Source of the DNA: Enterobacter kobei
Lineage (GTDB): Bacteria > Pseudomonadota > Gammaproteobacteria > Enterobacterales > Enterobacteriaceae
Assembly (NCBI RefSeq): GCF_001729765.1
Contig: NZ_CP017181.1
Coordinates: forward strand, 1,612,001-1,676,000
Length of the DNA stretch: 64,000 nucleotides
Reading direction: 5' to 3'
The position numbers and the translations under genes were made by a program. Of this stretch, positions 28,801-38,589 are shown in pieces. The number at the start of each line of letters is the position of its first letter. Within the stretch, counting starts at the first letter, position 1. The notes under the pieces were generated by a model. It ran no database searches and was not told the DNA's origin. It saw nothing but the letters and a program-made list of their open reading frames with translations.

Positions 28801-29856
28801 TTATGCCGCTGGCTGAGTTACAACGTCTTTAACGCCTTTAACTTCGATCTCTACGCGACGATCTGGAGCCAGGCAGTCGATCAGTGCAGCGCGAGCTTTC
28901 ACGTTGTCACAGGTGTTGCCAGTAACTGGGTTAGATTCGCCCATACCACGTGGGGAGATCTTGTTAGCTGGGATACCTTTAGAGATCAGGTAATCAACAA
29001 CAGACTGAGCACGTTTCTCAGACAGTTTCTGGTTGTAAGCGTCAGAACCGATACGGTCGGTGAAGCCCAGAACCACTACGGAACCGTCTTTAGGATCCAG
29101 GTTGCTCAGCTGGGTGTACAGCTGATCCAGTGCCTGCTGGCCTTCTGGTTTCAGAGTCGCTTTGTTGAAGTTGAACAGAACGTCAGACTTCAGAGTGAAG
29201 TGCTTGGTCTGTACTTCTGGAGCTGGAGCCGGCGCTGGAGCAACAACTGGTGCTGCATCTTCCTGCTGGCCGAAACGGTAGGAAACACCTACGCTCAGCA
29301 TGCCGTTGTCTGGACGAACGCCAACGGTAGCACCGTCGCCAATGTTGTTAACCCACTGGTATTCCAGACGGGTAGCGATGTCACGGGTCATAGCCCACTC
29401 AACGCCACCAGCGAATACTGGGGAAACACCGGTGTCATGGTCGTCGCCAGCGATGCTGTTGCTGGAGTCAGCGCGCCATACCATACCACCCAGACGGGTG
29501 TACACGTCCAGATCGTCAGTTACTGGGTAACCCAGTTTAGCGGTCAGCTGTACGCCTTGAGCTTTAAAAGCGCCATTAACGTTGTCGCCTTTGTATGGCA
29601 TACGACCTAACCAGTCGTAACCCATTTCAAAACCAACATACGGGTTAACCTGATAGCCACCGAACGCACCTGCACCAAGCTGGCTCTCGTGAGTAGGGCC
29701 ATCATTGTTCAGGCTGCTGTTGTACCAGCCGGTGTCGTGGAACTGAGACCAGCCCAGTTTACCACCTGCATACCAGGTATTATCTTTCGGAGCGGCCTGC
29801 GCTACGGTAGCGAAGCCAGCCAGTGCCACTGCAATCGCGATAGCTGTCTTTTTCAT
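28801..29856 (-). CDS. ompA: outer membrane protein A
   Basis: The ATG at 29856 gives 351 residues with signal peptide [21 protein letters not shown]. Residues from about 22 to 200 form the eight-strand barrel, a Pro/Ala hinge ([10 protein letters not shown]) follows, and the C-terminal OmpA domain ([10 protein letters not shown]) binds peptidoglycan. The 24-codon upstream extension is the leader, not coding. Slightly longer than E. coli (346), mainly in loops, which are phage and host contact sites. Confidence 0.98.
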   Translation of the reverse strand: MKKTAIAIAVALAGFATVAQAAPKDNTWYAGGKLGWSQFHDTGWYNSSLNNDGPTHESQLGAGAFGGYQVNPYVGFEMGYDWLGRMPYKGDNVNGAFKAQGVQLTAKLGYPVTDDLDVYTRLGGMVWRADSSNSIAGDDHDTGVSPVFAGGVEWAMTRDIATRLEYQWVNNIGDGATVGVRPDNGMLSVGVSYRFGQQEDAAPVVAPAPAPAPEVQTKHFTLKSDVLFNFNKATLKPEGQQALDQLYTQLSNLDPKDGSVVVLGFTDRIGSDAYNQKLSEKRAQSVVDYLISKGIPANKISPRGMGESNPVTGNTCDNVKARAALIDCLAPDRRVEIEVKGVKDVVTQPAA

Positions 29857-29989
29857 TTTTTGCGCCTCGTTATCATCCAAAATTCGCCATGAATGTCTCA
29901 AGTAGAGAATCACGGTTAAATCCTTCACCGGGGGGCGTGGTCAAATATAAATCTACCGATATCTTCGGCTTAGGCCGAGCACCCCTGGC
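29857..29989 (-). promoter_or_regulatory. ompA 5' leader with MicA pairing site
   Basis: The leader closely matches the 133-base E. coli ompA untranslated region, beginning GCCAGGGGTGCTCGG at about 29989. Its 5' stem-loop (GCTCGGCCTAAGCCGAAG) stabilises the mRNA. The ribosome site GGATGATAACGAGGCGC (29862-29878) is the conserved target of the small RNA MicA. The rest of the gap to sulA (29990-30211) holds the promoter and no gene I can support. Confidence 0.8.
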
Positions 29990-30211
29990 GATGTAAAGTC
30001 TACAACGTAGCTGAAAACTTACAAGTGTGAAGTCTGTCAGGCATATGAAAAAAAAAGTTCCGTATACCTATTATTTAACATTTTTAGAACGAATTTTGTG
30101 CAGTAAAATTAAGGAGAACCGCTCCAGACGCGCCTTGCCGCAATTTTGACGCCGGGAACTAAATCCGTATCTTGCGGTCAAAAAAAATTCCAGGAAAAAT
30201 CTTAATTTCGC

Positions 30212-30721
30212 TCAATGATACAAATTTGAGTGAATTTTTAGCCCAGAAAGTTGTCCTCTGCGATAAGAATCTGGACGAACCGGGCGCATGATGAACCCGA
30301 TCGCATTCCCTTCTTCAGCCGCTTCAGTCAGACGAAAATGTTCCTCTTCCGTCAGTTCTTCGGGTAACCAGCCGATCACCACGCTGTAATTTCCAGTGCG
30401 CAACGCGCGAACCATAGACTCAACGGTATCGCAGGGAGAGAGTTGGTTAATCTGCATCACCTTAGCCAGCGGCAGGCCTGCGGACTGAACCCATTCACGG
30501 CTCAATTTTTGCTGTGGCGTCAGCCAGAGCTGCCAGCGCGATTGCTGACCAAGCTGCTGTAATAAAGGCAGTAGCAGGAGTTGGGTCAACAGAGGCTGGT
30601 CTTCACGATAAACCACTTCACTAATAAGCCCCGTCGAAACACCCCCAACGGTGTTGTGCGCGACAGTGCCCGCGGTAGAGGAGAGAGAAGTTGAGCGATT
30701 TGCATAGCCTGAAGTGTACAT
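30212..30721 (-). CDS. sulA: SOS cell division inhibitor SulA
   Basis: The 169-residue protein starting [10 protein letters not shown] inhibits FtsZ during SOS and is degraded by Lon through its C-terminus (KIHSNLYH). The second of two nearby ATGs (30721) is used because it matches E. coli and sits at a proper distance from GGA. A LexA box overlaps its -10 region. It is divergent from sxy. Confidence 0.96.
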   Translation of the reverse strand: MYTSGYANRSTSLSSTAGTVAHNTVGGVSTGLISEVVYREDQPLLTQLLLLPLLQQLGQQSRWQLWLTPQQKLSREWVQSAGLPLAKVMQINQLSPCDTVESMVRALRTGNYSVVIGWLPEELTEEEHFRLTEAAEEGNAIGFIMRPVRPDSYRRGQLSGLKIHSNLYH

Positions 30722-30743
30722 ATTCATTCCAGCCCTGTAGTTA

Positions 30744-30784
30744 CTGTATGGATATACAGTAACCCCTGTATGCATAAAGATCAA
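30744..30784 (-). promoter_or_regulatory. sulA promoter and LexA box
   Basis: CTGTATGGATATACAG (30744-30759) is a LexA operator with perfect CTGTAT/ATACAG ends. On the minus strand, -35 TTGATC (30784-30779) and -10 TACTGT (30761-30756) are 17 bases apart, and the operator covers the -10 box, as in E. coli. Confidence 0.88.
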
Positions 30785-30789
30785 CCTCA

Positions 30790-30812
30790 TTTTCGGAAAG
30801 CGACTCGCAAAA
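30790..30812 (+). promoter_or_regulatory. possible CRP-S site upstream of sxy
   Basis: TTTT, then a degenerate left half, then CTCGCAAAA resembles the TTTTGCGA-N6-TCGCAAAA sites used by CRP with Sxy. Only the right half is good. E. coli sxy is reported to activate itself through such a site, which makes the call plausible but not secure. Confidence 0.35.
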
Positions 30813-30938
30813 TTCGTTCAATGTTGATGCCCCTCGAAAAATCATCTTGCTCAACGGCGCTAAGTTGCCTATTTTCCTGCTAACGGATCCGCTAGTAAGA
30901 AATTTCGCTGTTACCTTATGATTTAGAAGAGAAATATC

Positions 30939-31565
30939 ACGAAAAAGATATCTTATGAACGGATTTATCAATCCCAGGAATACCTCTCACCGCTAGGAGA
31001 AATTCATCATCGCGCACTGTTCGGTGGCTATACCCTGGCGATAGATGACGCGGTTTTTGCCATGGTGTCAGATGGCGAGCTGTACCTTCGCGCCTGTGAA
31101 GAAAGCGCGAAATACTGTGTAAAAAATGCCGCCTCTTTTTTGACGTTAATGAAACGAGGCCGCCCGGTACTTCTCAACTATTACCGTGTCGATGATGGAC
31201 TGTGGCAAGACAGGGAACGGCTGCTTCAGCTCTCCTCTTTCGCGCTCAATGCGGCGAGGAAAGAGCGCTGTCAGCGCCATCAACGAAACCGGCTTAAAGA
31301 TCTGCCAAACCTGACCTTTCAGCTTGAGGTATTACTTTTTGAAGCTGGCATTACTAACGAAGAGACGCTGCGGGCACTGGGTGCCAGGGAGTGCTGGTTA
31401 AAGATGCGGGCTAAAAATAGGGCACTCGGTATTAAAGTGCTCTTCGCCCTTGAGGGGGCTATTGAGGGTTTGCATGAGGCGGCACTCCCGGCAGGCACTC
31501 GCCGGGAGTTGACGGAGTGGTTTAATGCGCTGCCTGAGCCACAGAAGAATCACTCCTCCAGGTAG
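30939..31565 (+). CDS. sxy: competence regulator Sxy (TfoX), apparently without a standard start codon
   Basis: Sxy works with CRP to activate competence (CRP-S) genes. The frame from 30927 to 31565 translates without a stop. Its region KKISYERIYQSQEYLSPLG, then ALFGGYTLAIDDAVF and MVSDGELYLR, aligns residue for residue with the E. coli N-terminus as I remember it. The position equal to E. coli Met1 is ACG at 30939, giving 208 residues (E. coli 209). No ATG, GTG or TTG occurs in frame between the TAG at 30924 and ATG 31062. Starting at 31062 would lose 41 conserved residues of the TfoX N-terminal domain. It overlaps yccS by 44 bases at the 3' end. Confidence 0.75.
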   Translation, partial: TKKISYERIYQSQEYLSPLGEIHHRALFGGYTLAIDDAVFAMVSDGELYLRACEESAKYCVKNAASFLTLMKRGRPVLLNYYRVDDGLWQDRERLLQLSSFALNAARKERCQRHQRNRLKDLPNLTFQLEVLLFEAGITNEETLRALGARECWLKMRAKNRALGIKVLFALEGAIEGLHEAALPAGTRRELTEWFNALPEPQKNHSSR

Positions 31566-33684
31566 CGATTTGCTGTTGTAACCGGCAAATTTCTGGCAGC
31601 AGAGCGATAAGCAGGCCAATCTGCTGTAGCACCAGCGGCGCTTTGCTGTCGTTTCCTGGCTCAAGACGCGCGATACGTTGAGTCAGTTCATCCAGCGACT
31701 GTCTCACTTTCGGTTCATCGGCTGGCCGGTGATGCAGTGCATCATCGACGTAGCAGACCGCGTCATCCAGCAGGTTGAGTATGCCCGGGTTGACCAGTTT
31801 CTCGCGGTGTGCACCCAGCGTGGAAATATAGCTGGTGAAGGTATGGTTGAGGCAGAGCAACCGGAAAGCCGTCTCACGCATCTCGGCCGTGGCACGAGGC
31901 TCCGTTGACATGTTAGAGACAACCGAAGCCAGTTCAGCATCACTGTTGTGCGCATCGCGGCGGGCTATCCGATAAGCCAGACGGTTATCGCGTCCCTGGT
32001 GGTACTGCTCAAGGATGGCATCCAGGTATCGGCAGTTGGCGTTCAATGCCCTGTCTAACACACGCGGTAAATTACGGAAACGCCAGTCCGGCCAGATAAA
32101 GCTCACCGCTGCCCAGGCAATCGCACAGCCGATCAGGGTATCGAGCACGCGAGGCAGGGCGACCTCGAACCCTTCACCTAGCAGGTTAAAGCAGAGCAGC
32201 ACCAGCAGCGTGATGAACATGGTGGCATGAGCGTACTGCACGTTGCGAAACGCGAAAAACAACACGCCGGTAATCACAATCAGCACCAGCTGCCCTTCAA
32301 CAGAAGGCACGAAGTACAGCACGGGAAGTCCAATCGCGACACCGACCAGCGTACCGATAATACGCAGCGCAAGGCGGTGCCGGGTGGCGTTATAGTTTGG
32401 CTGGCAGACAAACAGGCTGGTCAGCAGGATCCAGTAGCCATGCTGCAAACCGGTTATCTGGATAAAGGCATAACCGACGCATAGCACCAGAGACATTCTC
32501 ACCGCGTGGCGAAAGAGCGCCGACTCTGGCGTAAAGTTGCGGCTCAGCCGTAGCCACATATCGCTAAAGCTATGCACGCTGTCATCAGCCAGCTGATTTT
32601 CCACATCATTACCCGGTTGCGCCATCGCCTGTTCGGATTCGATGGTCGCCAGCTGAGCATCTATAGCCCGCAGGTTGTTGAGCAGAAAACCCAGCGCTTT
32701 GATATGTTCCGGTGATGTTCCGCTGGCCTGAACGCGATCGAGCGCCGCATCAAGATGGCTAAACACGCGTTCGAAACGGGGGTCATGCTGATAGGGCGTG
32801 CGCAGCAGAATGGATCGCGAGAGCTGCTGGCAGGCCAGGGACTGCATGGACAGCAGGCGCTGGAAGCGGAACATCACGTCGCTGTAGCGAAACTTTTCAC
32901 GCAGGGCGGCATACTGAACATGCGAGGAACTGGCGCGTTCATGAATGTCCTGGGCGGCAAAATAGTAGTGTAAGGTTCTTCGCGTTCCACGCTGACCGCG
33001 ATCGCCGCGCAGACGGGTAAGCAGCGAGGCTTTCGTCTGGTTAAGGGTAGTGACCAGCTGACCGTTTGCCAGCGCCAGATCGTAAAGCGGCGCCTGGCTT
33101 TCTTCTTCAATATCCGGGTCAAACAGCCGGGATTTCAGTTCCAGATAATGGGCCAACTGCTCAAAGCTACGGGCAAGGTTATCCTGCAGCGGGCGAACCG
33201 GGAAGATAAGATGGCCGGTTAACGTCAGCAGGTTATACCAGATGGCGCCCAGCAACAGCAGTAGAGGTTGCTGGTACCACTGGTCGTAAAGTGATACGCC
33301 CAGCATGGTATAGATGGCGATCAGTAAGGCGCCGAAGGCGATGGTGGCGTAGCGCTGCCCCAGTCCACCCAGCAAAATAAACCCGCTGGTCGAAAGCGTC
33401 AGGCCCAGCGCAAACAGCCACGGCCAGGGGAAGAGCAACTCAACGGATGCTGACGCAATAAAAAAGCAGACGAGCGTAATCACCAGATTACGCAAACGAC
33501 CGGCCAGGCGATCGTCCAGATCCGCAAGCGCCCCGGCCACCACCCCCAGCGTGAGCGGGATGGTGAGTTTGACGTCATTCAACCACCACGGCAGGGCTAC
33601 CGTGCCGCAAAGCGCGATAAAAATCCTGACGTTGTAAAGCCAGGAACTGTTCCAGGTATAACGGCGAAGCAGTGGGCTTAGCAT
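31522..33684 (-). CDS. yccS: inner membrane protein YccS (FUSC family)
   Basis: This protein of 720 residues has two blocks of about six membrane helices, each followed by a cytoplasmic domain, the layout of fusaric-acid-resistance/aromatic-acid-exporter-like (FUSC) proteins. The function in E. coli is not established. The gene is convergent with sxy and overlaps its last 44 bases. yccF lies 19 bases upstream in the same direction, so they form an operon. Confidence 0.93.
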   Translation of the reverse strand: MLSPLLRRYTWNSSWLYNVRIFIALCGTVALPWWLNDVKLTIPLTLGVVAGALADLDDRLAGRLRNLVITLVCFFIASASVELLFPWPWLFALGLTLSTSGFILLGGLGQRYATIAFGALLIAIYTMLGVSLYDQWYQQPLLLLLGAIWYNLLTLTGHLIFPVRPLQDNLARSFEQLAHYLELKSRLFDPDIEEESQAPLYDLALANGQLVTTLNQTKASLLTRLRGDRGQRGTRRTLHYYFAAQDIHERASSSHVQYAALREKFRYSDVMFRFQRLLSMQSLACQQLSRSILLRTPYQHDPRFERVFSHLDAALDRVQASGTSPEHIKALGFLLNNLRAIDAQLATIESEQAMAQPGNDVENQLADDSVHSFSDMWLRLSRNFTPESALFRHAVRMSLVLCVGYAFIQITGLQHGYWILLTSLFVCQPNYNATRHRLALRIIGTLVGVAIGLPVLYFVPSVEGQLVLIVITGVLFFAFRNVQYAHATMFITLLVLLCFNLLGEGFEVALPRVLDTLIGCAIAWAAVSFIWPDWRFRNLPRVLDRALNANCRYLDAILEQYHQGRDNRLAYRIARRDAHNSDAELASVVSNMSTEPRATAEMRETAFRLLCLNHTFTSYISTLGAHREKLVNPGILNLLDDAVCYVDDALHHRPADEPKVRQSLDELTQRIARLEPGNDSKAPLVLQQIGLLIALLPEICRLQQQIATWRSDSSVAQAAH

Positions 33685-33703
33685 AAACGCGGCCAGTCCT
33701 TAT

Positions 33704-34150
33704 TTACTGAAAACGACGGCGTGCGTTCGCTTCACGCGCCGCCTGGGCCACTTCAACCGGAACAACTCTGCGCCCGACGGGCCAAAGGGCGATGGCGGCG
33801 ATCTTAAAGTTTGCGAGCCCTACCGGAATCCCAATAATTGAGATGCACTGTGCAATACCGGCAAAAATATGCATGATGCATAGCCACCAGCCAAAGAAAA
33901 TCAGCCACAGAATGTTCAGCAGGGTTCCCCCCGTGTTCATCAGGGCGTTCTTACTTTCCGGATTCAGTTCGTCAACGTGGATGGCTTCGTTACCGTAGGG
34001 GATTAACGAGAGTTTGGTGATTTCCCAGCAGGAGCGGGTCAGGGGGAGTGTGAAAATCAGGACGATGCTCACCAGTGTGGCAAAAAGCCAGGAAAGGGTG
34101 GTGGCAAAACCGCCCAGCACAAAATTCAACACATTCAGAACGGTACGCAT
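33704..34150 (-). CDS. yccF: inner membrane protein YccF
   Basis: A 148-residue protein with about four hydrophobic helices (YccF/DUF307 domain, two similar halves with the IWxIxFGWWL pattern). Length and start (MRTVLNVLNFVLGGF) match E. coli. Function is unknown. It heads a yccF-yccS operon and is divergent from helD. Confidence 0.92.
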   Translation of the reverse strand: MRTVLNVLNFVLGGFATTLSWLFATLVSIVLIFTLPLTRSCWEITKLSLIPYGNEAIHVDELNPESKNALMNTGGTLLNILWLIFFGWWLCIMHIFAGIAQCISIIGIPVGLANFKIAAIALWPVGRRVVPVEVAQAAREANARRRFQ

Positions 34151-34273
34151 AAACCCTCACTTCCTTTCGATAAAATTAACGCCCAATGATTGTAACGTTT
34201 TTTTAGGCTGGAGCACCTTAAAACTGGCAGTTAAACTGTCAGGTAAATTATCTCTTCGTGGATTTGGCGGGAC

Positions 34274-36328
34274 ATGGAACTGAAAGCAACTTCATTAGGC
34301 AAACGCCTGGCGCAACACCCCTATGACAGCGTTGTTTTGCTCAACGCCGGGGTGAAAGTCTCCGGAGAACGCCACGAATACCTTATTCCGTTTAATCAGC
34401 TTCTGGCCATCCACTGCAAGCGTGGGCTGGTATGGGGTGAGCTGGAGTTTGTTCTGCCAGACGATAAAGTCGTGCGTCTTCACGGCACCGAGTGGGCGGA
34501 AACCCAGCGTTTTCATCACCACCTGAACGCCCGCTGGCAGCAGTGGAGTCACGACATGAGCGTGATTGCCGCCCAGGTTCTGCACCAGGTGCTGGACGAG
34601 ATCGCCCAGAGCAACGCGCAACAAACGTGGTTGACCCGCCAGCAGACTGCCGGGCTGCAGCAAAAGATTCGCCAGGCTCTCTCGGCCCTGCCGATTGCCG
34701 TAACGCGTCTTGATGAGTTCGACAACTGTCGCGACGCCTGGCGTCAGTGTCAGGCCTGGCTGAACGATAGGGATAAGAGTCGGCTGGCGCATAACCAGGC
34801 CTGGACAGATGCCATGCTGGCCCAGTACGCCGACTTTTTCAGTACGGTGGAATCTTCGCCGCTCAACCCTGCGCAGGCTCGCGCGGTGGTCAATGGCGAG
34901 CAGTCGCTGCTGGTGCTCGCGGGGGCAGGAAGCGGCAAAACGTCGGTACTGGTGGCGCGTGCAGGCTGGCTTCTGACGACCGGCGAAGCGGTTGCCGATC
35001 AGATTCTGCTGCTGGCTTTTGGCCGTAAGGCTGCTGAGGAGATGGACGAACGCATTCAGCAGCGTCTGCATACCCGGGACATTACTGCCAGAACCTTCCA
35101 TGCCCTTGCGCTGCATATCATTCAGCAGGGCAGTAAAAAAGTGCCTTCCGTCAGTAAACTGGAAAATGACACGCAGGCGCGCCAGGCGCTGTTTATCAAA
35201 ACGTGGCGTCAGCAGTGCAGTGAGAAAAAAGCGCAGGCGAAAGGGTGGCGTCAGTGGCTGGAAGAGGAGCTCAACTGGGCAGTGCCGGAAGGCAGTTTCT
35301 GGCAGGATGATAAACTGGCGCGTCGGCTGGGATCGCGTCTTGACCGTTGGGTCAGCCTGATGCGGATGCACGGTGGCTCACAGGCAGAAATGATTGAAGG
35401 TGCGCCAGAGGGGATCCGCGATCTATTTTCGAAGCGGGTCAAACTGATGGCACCGCTCTTAAAAGCCTGGAAAGCCGCGTTGAAGGCGGAAAATGCCGTC
35501 GATTTTTCCGGTTTGAGCCATCAGGCGATCGTCATTCTTGAGAAAGGACGTTTTGTCAGTCCGTGGAAACATATTCTGGTGGATGAGTTTCAGGATATCT
35601 CACCCCAGCGCGCAGCACTGCTCTGTGCGCTACGGGCGCAAAATAAACATACCTCGCTGTTTGCGGTGGGGGATGACTGGCAGGCCATCTATCGCTTCAG
35701 CGGCGCACAGCTTTCACTCACGACCGCGTTCCACCACTATTTTGGTGAAGGGGATCGCAGCGATCTGGACACCACGTATCGCTTCAACTCCCGGATTGGT
35801 GAAATCGCCAACCGTTTTATCCAGCAAAACCCGCATCAGCTGACCAAGCCGCTTAACAGCCTGCGGCCTGGGGATAAAAAAGCCGTCACCCTGCTGGCGG
35901 ATGACCAGCTGGAACCGCTGCTGGACAAGCTCAGCGGCTATGCGAAGCCCGATGAGCGTATCCTGGTGCTGGCGCGTTATCATCACCTTAAACCCGCAGC
36001 GCTGGAAAAAGCCGCTACCCGCTGGCCGAAACTGCAGCTTGAATTTATGACCATTCACGCCAGCAAAGGGCAGCAGGCCGATTATGTGATTGTGATGGGG
36101 CTGAAAGAGGGCAGCGACGGTTTCCCGGCTCCGGCCCGTGAATCGGTGATGGAACAGGTCCTACTGCCGGTGCCGGAAGATTTCCCGGATGCCGAAGAGC
36201 GACGTTTGCTTTATGTGGCAATGACGCGCGCACGTCACCGCGTCTGGCTGCTGTTCAATAAAGCGGAGCCATCCGTGTTTGTCGATATTCTGAAGAGTAT
36301 TGATGTGCCGGTAGCGAGAAAGCCGTAA
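34274..36328 (+). CDS. helD: DNA helicase IV
   Basis: At 684 residues this is a UvrD-like superfamily 1 helicase moving 3' to 5', with a role in recombination. An N-terminal extension of about 190 residues precedes the motor. Walker A GAGSGKT lies near residues 216-222, the DEFQD box near 435, and late motifs MTIHASKGQQADYV and YVAMTRARHRVW are intact. The start MELKATSLGKRLAQHPYD matches E. coli. Confidence 0.97.
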   Translation: MELKATSLGKRLAQHPYDSVVLLNAGVKVSGERHEYLIPFNQLLAIHCKRGLVWGELEFVLPDDKVVRLHGTEWAETQRFHHHLNARWQQWSHDMSVIAAQVLHQVLDEIAQSNAQQTWLTRQQTAGLQQKIRQALSALPIAVTRLDEFDNCRDAWRQCQAWLNDRDKSRLAHNQAWTDAMLAQYADFFSTVESSPLNPAQARAVVNGEQSLLVLAGAGSGKTSVLVARAGWLLTTGEAVADQILLLAFGRKAAEEMDERIQQRLHTRDITARTFHALALHIIQQGSKKVPSVSKLENDTQARQALFIKTWRQQCSEKKAQAKGWRQWLEEELNWAVPEGSFWQDDKLARRLGSRLDRWVSLMRMHGGSQAEMIEGAPEGIRDLFSKRVKLMAPLLKAWKAALKAENAVDFSGLSHQAIVILEKGRFVSPWKHILVDEFQDISPQRAALLCALRAQNKHTSLFAVGDDWQAIYRFSGAQLSLTTAFHHYFGEGDRSDLDTTYRFNSRIGEIANRFIQQNPHQLTKPLNSLRPGDKKAVTLLADDQLEPLLDKLSGYAKPDERILVLARYHHLKPAALEKAATRWPKLQLEFMTIHASKGQQADYVIVMGLKEGSDGFPAPARESVMEQVLLPVPEDFPDAEERRLLYVAMTRARHRVWLLFNKAEPSVFVDILKSIDVPVARKP

Positions 36329-36347
36329 CGACGACGAGCAAGGATGG

Positions 36348-36379
36348 GTAGGCCGGGTAAGGCGAAGCCGCCACCCGGC
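36348..36379. repeat. REP element between helD and mgsA
   Basis: GTAGGCCGGGTAAGGCGAAG followed by CCGCCACCCGGC is a classic enterobacterial REP palindrome, placed between the convergent helD and mgsA genes. Such elements affect mRNA 3' ends and gyrase or IHF binding. Confidence 0.9.
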
Positions 36380-36386
36380 AAAAAAG

Positions 36387-36845
36387 CTACTTCAGTCTCT
36401 CAGAAAGATAACGCTGATAGTCCGGAATCAGGATATCAACTGGCGAATTGAACTGCGGTGATTCGATGATGAAATCCGCCGTCGAGAGGTTTGTCGCCAC
36501 CGGAATATTCCACACCGTCGCCAGACGCAGCAGGGCTTTAACATCGGGATCGTGCGGAACCGCGTTCAGCGGATCCCAGAAGAAGATCAGCACGTCAATC
36601 TTCCCTTCGGAAATCTGCGCGCCGACCTGCTGATCGCCGCCCATCGGGCCGCTCAGCATCGCATTGACCTCCAGACCCGTTTCGCGCTGGATCAGGTTTC
36701 CGGTGGTGCCGGTCGCTGAAAGGGCATGCTTTTCCAGCAAAGACTGATGGCGGCGCACCCAGTTAAGCAGCATTTGTTTACAGTGATCGTGCGCCACCAG
36801 TGCAATGTGTTTGCGTTCAGGCAGCGTGCGTGTTGTCAGTTCCAT
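36387..36845 (-). CDS. mgsA: methylglyoxal synthase
   Basis: This 152-residue enzyme converts dihydroxyacetone phosphate to methylglyoxal, relieving sugar-phosphate stress. Motifs [10 protein letters not shown] (catalytic Asp) and [13 protein letters not shown] (His and Asp) are present. The third nearby ATG (36845) is chosen because MELTTRTLP is the E. coli start. It lies 80 bases after yccT. Confidence 0.96.
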   Translation of the reverse strand: MELTTRTLPERKHIALVAHDHCKQMLLNWVRRHQSLLEKHALSATGTTGNLIQRETGLEVNAMLSGPMGGDQQVGAQISEGKIDVLIFFWDPLNAVPHDPDVKALLRLATVWNIPVATNLSTADFIIESPQFNSPVDILIPDYQRYLSERLK

Positions 36846-36887
36846 AATCATATCCATCAGGTTAACTGACTACACGATGACGGGAAG

Positions 36888-36912
36888 CGCCTGACGCTGC
36901 AAGCGTCAGGCG
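36888..36912. other. perfect hairpin between yccT and mgsA
   Basis: CGCCTGACGCT and AGCGTCAGGCG form an 11-base-pair stem with loop GCA. In the direction of yccT-mgsA transcription there is no T run after it, so it is not a standard terminator. It could protect the yccT mRNA end or lower mgsA expression. Confidence 0.6.
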
Positions 36913-36925
36913 AAAAAAATGTGGC

Positions 36926-37588
36926 TTAGGATGAAGGTTGTTGCTTTGCCCACTGTAAAAATCGGGCCCGCGTGTCGGGATCGGCCTGCTGGAACCAGAA
37001 TTTCAGGCGCTGTTCCGTCAGCGTCTGGGACTGAGGCGGGATAACATCCAGTTCTGATACGCCGGAAAGCAGCGTACTGTCGTCGGCCATCAGGGTGGCA
37101 AACTGCGGAAGGGAGGCGCGTTTACCGGCTTTGTTATAAACCTGCGTAGCCGCCTCGTAATCCGGGCCTTTCGGGGACGTGGTTAATGCCAGAATATCCA
37201 GCTTCACCGGGATCGGCATCGCATCGCCGTCCAGCAGTTCAATGCGCGGCGAGGCGTCAAAGGCCGCCGATTCCTTTTCTGTTTCAAGGCGAGGCAGGGT
37301 AATGTTCACCTGACTGATTTGCCGGGTATTAAAGCTGATAATCAGCGGCGGAGAGATGTACAGTCGTTGCTCATGGTTAGCCAGGCCGATCGATTTTTCT
37401 ACCCGAAAGACCAGTTGATGGGGGCCGTTATCTAATTCGATGCTGTCAGCACCGCGTAATAATGAGCTGGACACTTTTTTTCCGTCCAGTACCAGAAGAT
37501 CAATGTCGCCAGAGAGCCGAAGCGTGGTAGCAAATACGCAAACCGGCATCACTAACGCAATCAGAGCCGTGGCAATACCGGTTTTCAT
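36926..37588 (-). CDS. yccT: YccT family periplasmic protein (curli inhibitor CsgI in E. coli)
   Basis: A 220-residue secreted protein with signal peptide [20 protein letters not shown] and the DUF2057 domain. In E. coli, YccT has been described as an inhibitor of curli assembly (CsgI). No csg genes are visible in this window. It is transcribed towards mgsA, and a hairpin separates the two. Confidence 0.88.
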   Translation of the reverse strand: MKTGIATALIALVMPVCVFATTLRLSGDIDLLVLDGKKVSSSLLRGADSIELDNGPHQLVFRVEKSIGLANHEQRLYISPPLIISFNTRQISQVNITLPRLETEKESAAFDASPRIELLDGDAMPIPVKLDILALTTSPKGPDYEAATQVYNKAGKRASLPQFATLMADDSTLLSGVSELDVIPPQSQTLTEQRLKFWFQQADPDTRARFLQWAKQQPSS

Positions 37589-37761
37589 AGGAGGCTCCCG
37601 TCAGACATACTGTCGCCGCATTAATGTATCTAAATTTTTCGATAATCACGTTTACTAACATATAGACATATTTTGCCGTTTTGCCCTCATGCATCTGTAT
37701 GGGATGGATGGTTGAGATGTGCGCTTTGGCGTACACTTTTAAAAAAGCCAGGAGAAAAACC

Positions 37762-38175
37762 ATGAAAGAGAATGATGTTGCTGAGATTTTGACATCCACG
37801 CGGACCATTGCGCTGGTGGGCGCGAGCGATAAACCCGATCGTCCCAGCTATCGGGTGATGAAGTACCTTCTCGATCAGGGTTATCACGTCATCCCGGTCT
37901 CGCCAAAAGTGGCGGGGAAAACGTTGCTGGGCCAGCAAGGGTATGCGACGCTCGCTGACGTACCCGAAAAAATTGATATGGTCGATGTCTTCCGTAATTC
38001 CGAGGCCGCATGGGGCGTAGCGCAGGATGCTATTGCCGTCGGGGCGAAAACCCTGTGGATGCAGTTGGGTGTGATTAACGAGCAGGCGGCCGTGCTGGCG
38101 CGTGAAGCGGGTCTGAAGGTGGTCATGGACCGATGCCCGGCGATTGAGATCCCCCGTCTGGGGCTGGCGAAATAA
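37762..38175 (+). CDS. yccU: CoA-binding protein YccU
   Basis: The ATG at 37762, preceded by AGGAG, gives 137 residues with a Rossmann CoA-binding fold (TIALVGASDKPDRPSYRVM and DMVDVFRN). It matches E. coli YccU in length. The precise function is unknown. It stands alone between the divergent yccT and the convergent hspQ. Confidence 0.92.
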   Translation: MKENDVAEILTSTRTIALVGASDKPDRPSYRVMKYLLDQGYHVIPVSPKVAGKTLLGQQGYATLADVPEKIDMVDVFRNSEAAWGVAQDAIAVGAKTLWMQLGVINEQAAVLAREAGLKVVMDRCPAIEIPRLGLAK

Positions 38176-38176
38176 T

Positions 38177-38206
38177 AAAAAAAAGCCCGTTATCGGGCTT
38201 TTTTTA
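38177..38206. terminator. yccU/hspQ bidirectional terminator
   Basis: A8, GCCCG, TTAT, CGGGC and T7 lie between the convergent yccU and hspQ genes. Confidence 0.9.
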
Positions 38207-38211
38207 CACAC

Positions 38212-38559
<348 letters not shown>

Positions 38560-38589
38560 TTATGTGTGGTCAATATTTCTCTTTTCAAG

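Noticed and set aside
30764..30776. Second partial LexA-like half-site (CTGTATGCATA) beside the sulA operator
   Set aside because: Only one half matches; the other half lacks the CAG end, so a second operator is not claimed.
34295..35371. A 358-codon minus-strand frame inside helD
   Set aside because: Antisense shadow; no ribosome site and helicase motifs are intact on the plus strand.
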